From Galbibacter mesophilus (GTDB taxonomy: Bacteria; Bacteroidota; Bacteroidia; Flavobacteriales; Flavobacteriaceae): DNA of 64,000 nt. Position 1 is the stretch's first letter; each line of letters opens with the position of its first letter. Shown piece after piece: positions 6,927-15,014 of the stretch. Where the stretch lies: contig NZ_JAMQVC010000002.1 of assembly GCF_023721415.1 (NCBI RefSeq), positions 124,001 to 188,000 on the forward strand, written 5' to 3'. Position numbers and translations under genes: made by a program. The notes under the pieces were generated by a model. It had not been told where the DNA came from. It made no database searches and saw nothing but the letters and a program-made list of their open reading frames with translations.

Positions 6927-8018
6927 TTAATTTATCTGAAATTCTTCAGCATCATTAAAATGTAATTTTTGGGTAATGGTTCCTTTTCTTAGTTCCAATA
7001 CCGCGGGGTTAGAACGCACGATGGTTTTTACGGTAGTTAAATCGCAAAAATAAAAATCGAAATTCAGACCATATTTCTCTTTAATCGGTGCCAGTTGCTC
7101 TTCGTTGGAAGCTGATAATCCAATTACTTTATAGCCCTCGCTTTTTGCTCGGTCTGCCATTATCTTCATCTTTTCAAGACCTTCCCGGTTGGCCGTTTGA
7201 ATATTTCTTGAAACCACTACCATTACTTTTTCCCAACTCATGATTTCCTCTGTATAGTTAGAACCGTCTAGTTCCATGGTAAAATCATGAATGGGTGGTT
7301 CGTATCCTTTTTGAAGTAAAGTGGTTTCAACATCTATAAAATCTCCATCTACATCGGGGTAATCACCATTGGTCTTAACAATTTTTTCGGTCCCGTTTAC
7401 ATCAAATTTCCAATGATATTCGTAAACAGCTTCTGGAGCTCCTTCTGGAGTTCCCATGGCTTCGGGGATATTTACGCCTATTTTATAAGGGCGGAAATCT
7501 ACCACAGGCAAATGATTGTAAACATAATAGGCATATCCTGTACAGAGGATTAAAGAGATAAATGTAATTAGTCCGGCAAAGCTAAATTTGGATATATATT
7601 TTCTTCCGAAGAAAAGAATTAAAATAAGAAGAAGCAGGACGACGTCTTTAGAAAATGATTGCCAGGGAGTAAGTTTAATGGCGTCTCCAAAGCAACCACA
7701 ATCGGTAACTTTATTAAAATATGCTGAGTAGAAGGTTAAAAATGTAAAAAAGAGAATCATTAAAAGAAGACTCCAAACGGTGAATTTTCGTTGAAAACCT
7801 ACCAAAAGCATAACCCCAAGCAAGGTTTCAAAAATTACAATAAAGACGGCTATCGCCAAGGCATAAGGCGCTAGAAAATCTAAGTTGAGGACACTCGGAC
7901 TAAAATATTCTTCTAGTTTGAATGAAAAACCAACGGGATCGTTCAGTTTTATGAGTCCGCTTATTACAAACAGTAGTCCTACAATAATCCTTGAAACCCA
8001 AACAATAATTCTGCCCAT
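6927..8018 (-). CDS. DoxX/MauE-type membrane protein, BT_3928 family
   Basis: A 363-residue inner membrane protein. The first half holds four DoxX-type helices (about 5-22, 48-70, 77-98, 121-138) and a fifth at about 145-165, with the cysteine pair VTDCGCFGD near residue 110 that is conserved in the family. The second half is a soluble region with a thioredoxin-like C-terminus (VIGLSASNEEQL ... FDFYFCDLTTVK). Function is not established; a redox role is suggested by the cysteines. It is followed downstream by tpiA and preceded by the DUF1599 gene, a conserved flavobacterial order. A coding-like tail in another frame follows the stop (see findings). Confidence 0.82.
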   Translation of the reverse strand: MGRIIVWVSRIIVGLLFVISGLIKLNDPVGFSFKLEEYFSPSVLNLDFLAPYALAIAVFIVIFETLLGVMLLVGFQRKFTVWSLLLMILFFTFLTFYSAYFNKVTDCGCFGDAIKLTPWQSFSKDVVLLLLILILFFGRKYISKFSFAGLITFISLILCTGYAYYVYNHLPVVDFRPYKIGVNIPEAMGTPEGAPEAVYEYHWKFDVNGTEKIVKTNGDYPDVDGDFIDVETTLLQKGYEPPIHDFTMELDGSNYTEEIMSWEKVMVVVSRNIQTANREGLEKMKIMADRAKSEGYKVIGLSASNEEQLAPIKEKYGLNFDFYFCDLTTVKTIVRSNPAVLELRKGTITQKLHFNDAEEFQIN

Positions 8019-8034
8019 TCTTCTTTTTTATACT

Positions 8035-8580
8035 TTATTTGTTGTTTTGATTTAGATGAATTAACGCAAACACCGCATAATTAACCATGTCTTGATAATT
8101 AGCGTCGATGCCTTCACTTACCAGTGTTTTTCCTTGGTTGTCTTCAATTTGTTTTACACGGAGTATTTTTTGCAGAATCAAGTCGGTTAAAGAGCTTACC
8201 CGCATATCGCGCCAAGCTTCGCCATAATCATGATTTTTATTCAGCATTAAATTTTTGGTCTCTTGAATGTGTTTATCATATAATTCAATGGCATTCTGAA
8301 CATCAAGATCTGGTTGAATTGCAATTCCTTTTTCAATTTGAATGAGCGCCATCACCGCATAATTTACAATCCCGATGAACTCAGAAGTTTCGTCTTCATC
8401 CACTTTTCGAACACTATTTTCCTGTAAAGACCGTATTCTTTGCGCTTTAATAAATATTTGATCTGTAAGCGATGGCAATCGTAAAATGCGCCAAGCGCTG
8501 CCGTAATCCTTCATTTTTTTTTCAAACAAGTCGCGACAAATGGTCGTTACTTCGTCGTATTGTTTAGCTGTGTTCTGCAT
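8035..8580 (-). CDS. DUF1599 protein with an internal duplication
   Basis: A 181-residue cytoplasmic protein made of two similar halves: DYGSAWRILRLPSLTDQI near residue 26 and DYGEAWRDMRVSSLTDLI near residue 119, each followed by a VNYAVMALI/VNYAVFALI helix. This repeat unit is DUF1599 (nucleotide modification associated domain 1). No catalytic activity is proven. The gene ends 16 bp before the BT_3928-type gene and is divergent from folP, so it may be co-transcribed with the membrane protein. Confidence 0.85.
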   Translation of the reverse strand: MQNTAKQYDEVTTICRDLFEKKMKDYGSAWRILRLPSLTDQIFIKAQRIRSLQENSVRKVDEDETSEFIGIVNYAVMALIQIEKGIAIQPDLDVQNAIELYDKHIQETKNLMLNKNHDYGEAWRDMRVSSLTDLILQKILRVKQIEDNQGKTLVSEGIDANYQDMVNYAVFALIHLNQNNK

Positions 8581-8706
8581 GCGTTTGCTGGTATTTGGTG
8601 TAAATTTCGCTTAAAAATTTCAATTGTTCAAAGTTCGTCGGGTAAAGTTTAATTTTCGTAACTTTTCACGCTAAAAATACCCTTAAATCAAAATTGAGAT
8701 AACTTA

Positions 8707-9546
8707 ATGACTATTAATTGCAACGGTACACTTGTAGACTTATCCAAACCCAAAGTAATGGGGATTCTTAACGTAACTCCAGATTCGTTTTACGATGGCG
8801 GGAAGTATTCCAAAGAAAATGTAATTCTGGGTCAAGTAGAAAAAATGCTGGAAGAGGGTGCTTCTTTTATAGATATTGGCGCCTATAGTTCCCGCCCAGG
8901 AGCGAAAGATGTAAACGAGGAAGAAGAGTTGCTTAGAAGTGTGCCTATTACAGAAAAGATAGTTAAGAATTTTCCTGAATCGCTTATTTCTATCGATACT
9001 TTTAGAGCAAAAGTTGCAAAGGAGAATATTGAAGCGGGTGCGTGCATGGTGAATGATATTGGCGGTGGAACTTTAGACGATTCCATGTTGGAGACTATAG
9101 GTAAACTAGGTGTGCCTTACATTATGATGCATATTAAAGGTGAGCCAAAAACCATGCAACAACAGACAATTTATAGGAATTTAATGCGGGAATTACTGTA
9201 TTATTTTTCTGAAAGAATAGCGGAAGCCCATGCACATAAAATTAATGATATTATTGTAGATCCCGGGTTTGGATTTGCCAAAACCATGGAGCAAAATTAT
9301 GAGCTTATGGCAAAACTCGATTTGCTGCATATTTTAAATTTGCCAGTGTTGGTTGGCGTGAGCAGAAAATCAATGATTTATAAATTACTTGGAACAGATC
9401 CGGCAAAAGCCTTGAACGGCACAACTACCTTGAATACATTGGCGTTAAATAAAGGTGCTCATATCTTAAGGGTGCATGATGTGAAAGAGGCGATGGAGTG
9501 CGTAAAAATTAATAATATGATCGTAGAAAACGCTTCCGATATTTAA
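8707..9546 (+). CDS. folP: Dihydropteroate synthase
   Basis: A 279-residue TIM-barrel enzyme of folate synthesis that joins p-aminobenzoate to dihydropterin pyrophosphate. Signatures are GILNVTPDSFYDGGKY (from residue 19), DIGAYSSRPGA, SIDTFRA, MVNDIGGG and the late IIVDPGFGFAKT and VGVSRKS segments. It is divergent from the DUF1599 gene across 126 bp and precedes cdaA by 64 bp, as in many Flavobacteriaceae. This is the target of sulfonamides. Confidence 0.95.
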   Translation: MTINCNGTLVDLSKPKVMGILNVTPDSFYDGGKYSKENVILGQVEKMLEEGASFIDIGAYSSRPGAKDVNEEEELLRSVPITEKIVKNFPESLISIDTFRAKVAKENIEAGACMVNDIGGGTLDDSMLETIGKLGVPYIMMHIKGEPKTMQQQTIYRNLMRELLYYFSERIAEAHAHKINDIIVDPGFGFAKTMEQNYELMAKLDLLHILNLPVLVGVSRKSMIYKLLGTDPAKALNGTTTLNTLALNKGAHILRVHDVKEAMECVKINNMIVENASDI

Positions 9547-9610
9547 AGCGATTCTGCTAAAACCAACTTGATAAACTAAATTTTATACTTTTACATAAAA
9601 GCAAACAACC

Positions 9611-10393
9611 TTGGAAATATTTGATTTTGTAGAATTAAAAATAGTAGATATCATCGATATCTTTTTGGTGGCCTTTCTATTTTATTATTTGTACAAATTG
9701 GTAAAAGGTACGGTAGCCATTAATATTTTTATCGGGATTGTTATCATTTATGTAATCTATTTGCTTACCGAAGCATTAAATATGCGCATTTTAAGCAATA
9801 TCTTCGGTAAATTTATTGGAGCTGGCTTTTTCGCTTTAATTGTAGTTTTTCAGCAGGAAATAAGAAAATTTTTATTGATGGTGGGTTCTACCAACTTTAG
9901 CAAAAGAGGTTTTATGCGACATCTAAATTTTTTAAAGCACGACCGACTTGCTACAGATACCGACGTGGAAGCCATTATTGCAGCCTGTGAAAAAATGAGT
10001 GCAAAACATACTGGGGCACTCATTGTAATTGAACGGAATAATTCGTTGGATTTTGTGAAGCACACAGGAGATCATATGAATATTGAGGTGAATCAACCTA
10101 TTCTGGAAAGCATTTTTTACAAAAATAGTACCCTGCACGATGGTGCTGCCATTATTGAAGGAAACCGTATTGTGGCTACACGTGCGATTCTTCCTGTTTC
10201 CAATGAGCGTAATATTCCTTTACGATTTGGTCTCCGTCACCGTGCCGCCATCGGAGTTACCGAAAAAACAGATGCCGTAGCTTTGGTAGTTAGTGAAGAA
10301 AATGGACAAATTTCTTATATGAAAAATGGAGAATTTGTGCTTTACAACGATATGGAAGATCTGAAAAATATAATGAACAAAGATCTTTCCTAA
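9611..10393 (+). CDS. cdaA: Diadenylate cyclase CdaA (c-di-AMP synthase)
   Basis: A 260-residue membrane enzyme that makes cyclic di-AMP from two ATP. Three N-terminal helices (about 13-30, 36-54, 63-81) precede the DAC domain, which has both catalytic motifs: DGA (177-179, in NSTLHDGAAII) and RHR (209-211, in LRHRAAIG). The start is TTG at 9611; the sequence MEIFDFVELK aligns with the family N-terminus and no ATG is available nearby. It probably shares a transcript with folP. No CdaR partner or GlmM gene is adjacent, unlike Firmicutes. Confidence 0.92.
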   Translation: MEIFDFVELKIVDIIDIFLVAFLFYYLYKLVKGTVAINIFIGIVIIYVIYLLTEALNMRILSNIFGKFIGAGFFALIVVFQQEIRKFLLMVGSTNFSKRGFMRHLNFLKHDRLATDTDVEAIIAACEKMSAKHTGALIVIERNNSLDFVKHTGDHMNIEVNQPILESIFYKNSTLHDGAAIIEGNRIVATRAILPVSNERNIPLRFGLRHRAAIGVTEKTDAVALVVSEENGQISYMKNGEFVLYNDMEDLKNIMNKDLS

Positions 10394-10650
10394 TTACCTG
10401 GATTGAATTTTCAGGCATAAGGTAATTGTCTTAATTTTCTGCGAACCAATTACTTTACAACACCTACGTTTTCCATTTATTTCACCTAACTCTCAGTTTT
10501 AATCAGTAACTTTTGCTAGAATTTAGGTAACTTTTAATCTTGTTGGGAAATTTCAATTTCAAAATGAATCCTCTCGAAAGTATTGTAGTGAGGCATTTTA
10601 AAAAAATATAGAAGAATAAAATTACTGAAACTTTAGTTCAATTCAATATT

Positions 10651-10695
10651 TTGTTTAACTTTATACTTAAATAGTTAAACAACTTATAGTTAAAA
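10651..10695. promoter_or_regulatory. Operator-like perfect inverted repeat upstream of the carotenoid operon
   Basis: TTGTTTAACT (10651-10660) and AGTTAAACAA (10673-10682) are perfect inverted 10-bp arms with a 12-bp spacer. The 9-mer ATAGTTAAA occurs twice at 15-bp intervals (10671 and 10686). The rest of 10394-10710 contains no gene. A MerR/CarH-type regulator binding here is plausible because such regulators often control flavobacterial crt operons, but no such gene lies in the window. Confidence 0.6.
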
Positions 10696-10710
10696 TGTTT
10701 TTTTGTTTTC

Positions 10711-12213
10711 ATGCATCGTAAAATAATTATAATAGGTTCTGGTTTTTCATCCCTCGCAGCAGCTTGTTATTTGCAAAAGTCAGGAAACCAAGTTTTGGTT
10801 TTAGAAAAAAATGAGCAACTTGGTGGGCGAGCAGCCATTTTGGAAGAAAACGGATTTAAATTCGACATGGGTCCTTCATGGTACTGGATGCCCGATATTT
10901 TTGAACGTTTCTTTGAAGATTTCGGGAAAAGCGTTTCCGATTATTACTCCTTACAAAAACTTTCACCTGCGTATAATGTTTATTTTGGATCAGATGATTT
11001 TATTGAAATTGCTGATAATCTTCCATCAATCATAAAAACATTTGAAAGTATTGATCCCGGAAGCGGCGCTCGTTTGGAAAAGTTTATTGCAAAAGCAAAA
11101 GAAAACTACGGTATAGCAATGGACGAATTGGTTTTTAAACCAGGAATCTCTTTGTTAGAATTGGTAACGCCAGAGACTATTTCTAGACTTCATTTATTTG
11201 TCACCAATATTTCTTCGGAAGTAAAAAAAATCACCAAAAATAAAAAGTTACAAAGTATTTTAGAATTTCCCGTACTGTTCTTGGGTGCTAAACCCGAAAA
11301 TACACCAGCATTTTACAATTTTATGAATTATGCCGATTTCGGGGGCGGTACATGGTACCCAGAGGGCGGTATGAACGAAATTGTAAAGGGCATGGTCACT
11401 TTAGGTAAATCGTTAGGAGTAACCTACAAAACAGGGCAAGAGGTAACAGAAATAGTAACCGAAAATGAAGTAGTTACTGGTGTTAAAACTGAGGATGCTA
11501 CTTACCAAGCCGATATGGTGGTTTCCGGAGCAGATTATGCCCACACGGAAAAACTGATAGACGCTAAATATCGTAATTACAAGGAAGGGTATTGGGATAA
11601 CAAAACATTTGCGCCCTCTGCATTTTTGTATTATATTGGTTTTGAAGGGAATGCCGATTCGGTGCAACATCATAATTTGTTTTTCGACACCGATTTTTCG
11701 TTGCATGCCGAAGAGATATACGATAGAAAGTGTTTACCAGAAAATCCGTTGTTCTATGCAAATTTCCCTTCTAAAACAGATAGATCATTAGCTCCTGAAG
11801 GGATGGAAACTGCCTTTTTCTTAATTCCCGTTGCGGTAGATATAGATGATTCGGAAGAAATGCATGAACGGTATTTCAAACTTATAATGGAGCGATTTAA
11901 GAAGTGTACGGGTTATAATTTAAAGGATAAAATAGTGTATAAAAAGTCTTTTGGCGTAAACGATTTTAAATCGCGCTATCATTCTTGCAAAGGCAATGCT
12001 TATGGATTGGCAAATACGTTGTTGCAAACATCGGTGTTGAGACCTGGAATACGCAATAAAAAGCTTAAAAACCTATTTTATACTGGCCAACTTACGGTGC
12101 CGGGTCCTGGCGTGCCGCCCGCACTCATTTCGGGTAAAATTGTAAGCAATTATATTGAGAAACATTTTTCCCAAGCGCAAACTACTACTATTAAAACTAT
12201 ACCCACTCAATAA
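10711..12213 (+). CDS. crtI: Phytoene desaturase
   Basis: A 500-residue FAD-dependent enzyme that desaturates phytoene to lycopene. The N-terminus has the dinucleotide-binding motif IIIGSGFSSLAAACYL followed by LEKNEQLGGRA, and FKFDMGPSWYWMP. The C-terminus has the carotenoid desaturase signature LFYTGQLTVPGPGVPPALI. It is the first gene of a five-gene operon; crtB starts 12 bp downstream. Expression is probably controlled from the inverted repeat at 10651-10682. Confidence 0.95.
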   Translation: MHRKIIIIGSGFSSLAAACYLQKSGNQVLVLEKNEQLGGRAAILEENGFKFDMGPSWYWMPDIFERFFEDFGKSVSDYYSLQKLSPAYNVYFGSDDFIEIADNLPSIIKTFESIDPGSGARLEKFIAKAKENYGIAMDELVFKPGISLLELVTPETISRLHLFVTNISSEVKKITKNKKLQSILEFPVLFLGAKPENTPAFYNFMNYADFGGGTWYPEGGMNEIVKGMVTLGKSLGVTYKTGQEVTEIVTENEVVTGVKTEDATYQADMVVSGADYAHTEKLIDAKYRNYKEGYWDNKTFAPSAFLYYIGFEGNADSVQHHNLFFDTDFSLHAEEIYDRKCLPENPLFYANFPSKTDRSLAPEGMETAFFLIPVAVDIDDSEEMHERYFKLIMERFKKCTGYNLKDKIVYKKSFGVNDFKSRYHSCKGNAYGLANTLLQTSVLRPGIRNKKLKNLFYTGQLTVPGPGVPPALISGKIVSNYIEKHFSQAQTTTIKTIPTQ

Positions 12214-12225
12214 GATTTATAAACC

Positions 12226-13077
12226 ATGACTACCAACTACAATCTATATCAGAATGTGTGCAAGGAAACCGCTAAAATGGTTACCAAGAAATACAGTACA
12301 TCCTTCTCACGATCTATTATTTATTTAACTCCAGAAATACGTGAAAACATTTATAATATTTATGGCTTTGTGCGTTTTGCAGATGAAATTGTAGACACTT
12401 TTTACGATCATGACCGAAAAGTACTTCTTGATCGTTTTGTGGAAGATTATCACTTGGCGATGCAATTGGATATTTCTTTGAATCCTATATTGGAAGCTTT
12501 CTGTAAAACACAAAAAAAATACAATATTCCCCAGCATTTGGTAGATGCTTTTATAGAGTCGATGTACATGGATTTAGGGGAAATGAAGGACTTGGATTCC
12601 GATGAATACAAAACTTACATTTATGGCTCGGCAGAGGTTGTGGGATTAATGTGTTTGAATGTCTTTTTAAAGGGTAATAAGGAAGCTTATGAAGAGTTAA
12701 AACCCTATGCACAGAGTTTTGGTGCCGCGCTTCAAAAAGTAAATTTTTTAAGGGACATAAGTGCAGATTTTCATCAGTTGAACCGTACTTACTTTCCAAA
12801 TGTGGATTTTAACCAGTTTACTTTGGAAGATAAAATGAAGATTGAAGAAGATATAAAAAACGATTTTCAAGAAGCCATAAAGGGAATCAAAAAATTGCCT
12901 TTATCTTCCCGTTTTGCTGTGTATCTTGCGTATCTTTATTACACTAGTTTATTTAAGAAAATTAAAAAAACTGATTCAGAACTTTTATTTAAAAAACGAA
13001 TTCGCGTGAATAATTTTGAAAAATTCATGCTATTTTCTAGAATTTATGTTCAAAAAAGTTTAAACATACAAATATGA
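12226..13077 (+). CDS. crtB: Phytoene synthase
   Basis: A 283-residue prenyltransferase that condenses two geranylgeranyl diphosphates to phytoene. Both aspartate-rich metal sites are intact: DEIVD (53-57) and DISAD (177-181, in LRDISADFHQLNRTYFP). The YGSAEVVGLMC region also fits squalene/phytoene synthases. It lies between crtI and crtZ and overlaps the latter by 4 bp, so translation is probably coupled. Confidence 0.95.
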   Translation: MTTNYNLYQNVCKETAKMVTKKYSTSFSRSIIYLTPEIRENIYNIYGFVRFADEIVDTFYDHDRKVLLDRFVEDYHLAMQLDISLNPILEAFCKTQKKYNIPQHLVDAFIESMYMDLGEMKDLDSDEYKTYIYGSAEVVGLMCLNVFLKGNKEAYEELKPYAQSFGAALQKVNFLRDISADFHQLNRTYFPNVDFNQFTLEDKMKIEEDIKNDFQEAIKGIKKLPLSSRFAVYLAYLYYTSLFKKIKKTDSELLFKKRIRVNNFEKFMLFSRIYVQKSLNIQI

Positions 13078-13523
13078 ATTTCATACTATATCCGCTTGTT
13101 ACAATATTGGTATTCTGTGCCATGGAAGGAGTCACTTGGCTTACCCATAAGTATGTGATGCACGGATTTATGTGGTATTTTCACAACGATCACCATCAAC
13201 CGGGGTATCCGCATGTTTTTGAAAAAAACGACTTTTTTTTCATCATTTTCGCTATTCCCAGCATTTTACTTTTCTATTTTGGCGCCGCCAAAGGGTTAAA
13301 TGTACTTTTCTTTGTCGGTTTGGGTATTTTGCTGTATGGGATCGCTTATTTTTTAGTGCACGACGTGCTTATTCATCAACGTTTCAAATGGTTTAAAAGA
13401 ACCAACAATAAATACCTGAAAGGACTTCGTAAAGCGCATAAAATACACCACAAACACTTAGGGAAAGAAGATGGGGAATGCTTCGGAATGCTATTCGTTC
13501 CTAAGAAATACTTCAACATGTAG
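13074..13523 (+). CDS. crtZ: Beta-carotene hydroxylase
   Basis: A 149-residue membrane di-iron hydroxylase that adds 3-hydroxyl groups to beta-carotene, giving zeaxanthin. The histidine boxes are present: HKYVMH (25-30), HNDHH (37-41), HDVLIH and the late HKIHHKH. Four hydrophobic helices separate them. It overlaps crtB by 4 bp and touches crtY by a single base. With crtY downstream the pathway end product is predicted to be zeaxanthin. Confidence 0.94.
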   Translation: MNFILYPLVTILVFCAMEGVTWLTHKYVMHGFMWYFHNDHHQPGYPHVFEKNDFFFIIFAIPSILLFYFGAAKGLNVLFFVGLGILLYGIAYFLVHDVLIHQRFKWFKRTNNKYLKGLRKAHKIHHKHLGKEDGECFGMLFVPKKYFNM

Positions 13524-14215
13524 TGGAAAAGTATCTGTATTTACTGCTCGATATTTTTAGTTTTATCATTCCTTTTGCGTACAGTTTTGAACGTAAAAGA
13601 CTGCATTTTATTCAGTATTGGAAACCCTATTTTTTCGCTATTTTCTTGGTAGGATTTGTCTTCATTGTATGGGATGTTTATTTTACCATAGAAGGTGTTT
13701 GGGGCTTTAACGATAGGTATTTGATAGGACTCGATATTTTACATTTGCCGATAGAGGAATGGCTGTTTTTTTTATTAATTCCCTATGCCAGCAACTTTAT
13801 TCACTACGCATTATGTTATTTTTTTCCAAAGCCTAGACTAACGGATTATTCAGCCAGAATTTTAGCAATTATATTATTTTTGGTGAGCTTCGGCGTGGCC
13901 GTTTTACATTATCAAAATATGTACACGGTAAGTAGTTTCGGACTTTTTGCATTCTTAATGCTGTTGCAAATAGTGTTTCGCTTTAAAGTGTTTTCTAGAT
14001 ATGTGCTGTCTTTTTTGGTAATACTAGTTCCCTTTTTTATTGTGAATTCATGGCTTACAGGTTCTTTTACGGAGGAACCCATTGTATATTATAACGATGC
14101 GGAAAATTTAGGAATTCGTTTAGGGACCATTCCGTTGGAAGACTTTTTTTACTGCTTTTCCATGCTTTATGGTAGTATTTTATTGTTTGAATATTTCAAA
14201 AAGAAACGAATATGA
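13523..14215 (+). CDS. crtY: Lycopene cyclase (fused CrtYc-CrtYd type)
   Basis: A 230-residue membrane protein with about seven helices and two copies of the lycopene cyclase domain. The first copy carries LPIEEWLFFLLIPY and the second IPLEDFFYCFSMLYG, the two equivalent P-E-E/E-D active-site segments of the heterodimeric cyclase family joined in one chain. It cyclises lycopene to beta-carotene. The start is GTG at 13523, overlapping the crtZ stop codon by 1 bp. This is not the NAD-binding CrtY of proteobacteria. Confidence 0.88.
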   Translation: MEKYLYLLLDIFSFIIPFAYSFERKRLHFIQYWKPYFFAIFLVGFVFIVWDVYFTIEGVWGFNDRYLIGLDILHLPIEEWLFFLLIPYASNFIHYALCYFFPKPRLTDYSARILAIILFLVSFGVAVLHYQNMYTVSSFGLFAFLMLLQIVFRFKVFSRYVLSFLVILVPFFIVNSWLTGSFTEEPIVYYNDAENLGIRLGTIPLEDFFYCFSMLYGSILLFEYFKKKRI

Positions 14216-14718
14216 GCATACAACTTTTTTATTATTCCGGAATTTATCAATTGAAGACTTCTCAGGTTGTTGATGCTCCCTTGGATGAGGTTTGGGAATA
14301 TTTTTCAAAGCCAAAGAATTTGAACGAGTTAACGCCAAGCGATATGGATTTTAAAATAACTTCATCCATTGTTTCAGAAACCTATATCGGTCAGATTATT
14401 AGTTACTCCATTAAAATTTTTCCATGGTCGCGTTCCTATTGGATTACAGAAATCACCCACGTGGAAGATAAAAAAATGTTTATCGATGAACAACGTTTTG
14501 GACCGTATGCCATGTGGCATCATGAGCACCATTTTTCGCAAACAGATGATGGGAAAACCCTTATGAACGACATCGTTTCCTACAAACTACCTATGGGAGG
14601 GTTGGGAAGGCTTTTTGCAGGCAAAATTATAGGAAACCGCATAAAAAAGATTTTTACCTTCCGTGAAAAAGCGGTTAACAGCATATTTGAAAATAATAGC
14701 GTCCAAAATCTTTATTGA
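14212..14718 (+). CDS. SRPBCC/START-fold ligand-binding protein in the carotenoid operon
   Basis: A 168-residue protein with the SRPBCC fold signature VVDAPLDEVWEYFSKPKNLNELTP near its N-terminus (given over residues 20-43; key part LDEVWEYFSKPKNL). The family makes a helix-grip pocket for lipids or other hydrophobic ligands. It overlaps crtY by 4 bp (ATGA), so it is the last gene of the operon. A role in carotenoid handling is an inference from position only. No signal peptide is seen. Confidence 0.78.
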   Translation: MSIQLFYYSGIYQLKTSQVVDAPLDEVWEYFSKPKNLNELTPSDMDFKITSSIVSETYIGQIISYSIKIFPWSRSYWITEITHVEDKKMFIDEQRFGPYAMWHHEHHFSQTDDGKTLMNDIVSYKLPMGGLGRLFAGKIIGNRIKKIFTFREKAVNSIFENNSVQNLY

Positions 14719-14831
14719 TAGATTATCACTTTTGTACAATAGGTGGGTTATCTTGAAATTTTTTAAGTTGTTGAAGGTGGTTTTGGTCTGTCTATAAAAA
14801 TATTGAAAATCAAGGAAGCAGCGTGGATAAA

Positions 14832-14972
14832 TGATAAAAATCTGTTTGAGCCCGATCGTAGGAAGGGTGAGTTATTTTTATCAGTGGCTGGGGGTTCCGT
14901 AGTATTTTCTTATATTTTTATAGCAAGCCTAGATTTTTTTGGTTCGTTTTTTTATCGATGAAAAAAATGAAC
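14832..14972. repeat. Bipartite hairpin repeat element, copy 1
   Basis: Hairpin A: TGATAAAAAT (14832-14841) pairs perfectly with ATTTTTATCA (14874-14883), and its loop includes CGTAGGAA (14857). Hairpin B: GTTC-g-TTTTTTT (14942-14953) pairs with AAAAAAA-t-GAAC (14961-14972), with one g/t mismatch. Copy 2 at 34319-34488 has the same layout and the same mismatch. The 14719-15014 gap holds no gene. Confidence 0.6.
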
Positions 14973-15014
14973 ATATAATGTTTAGAGCACAATTGATATA
15001 AAAAATAGGATTTC

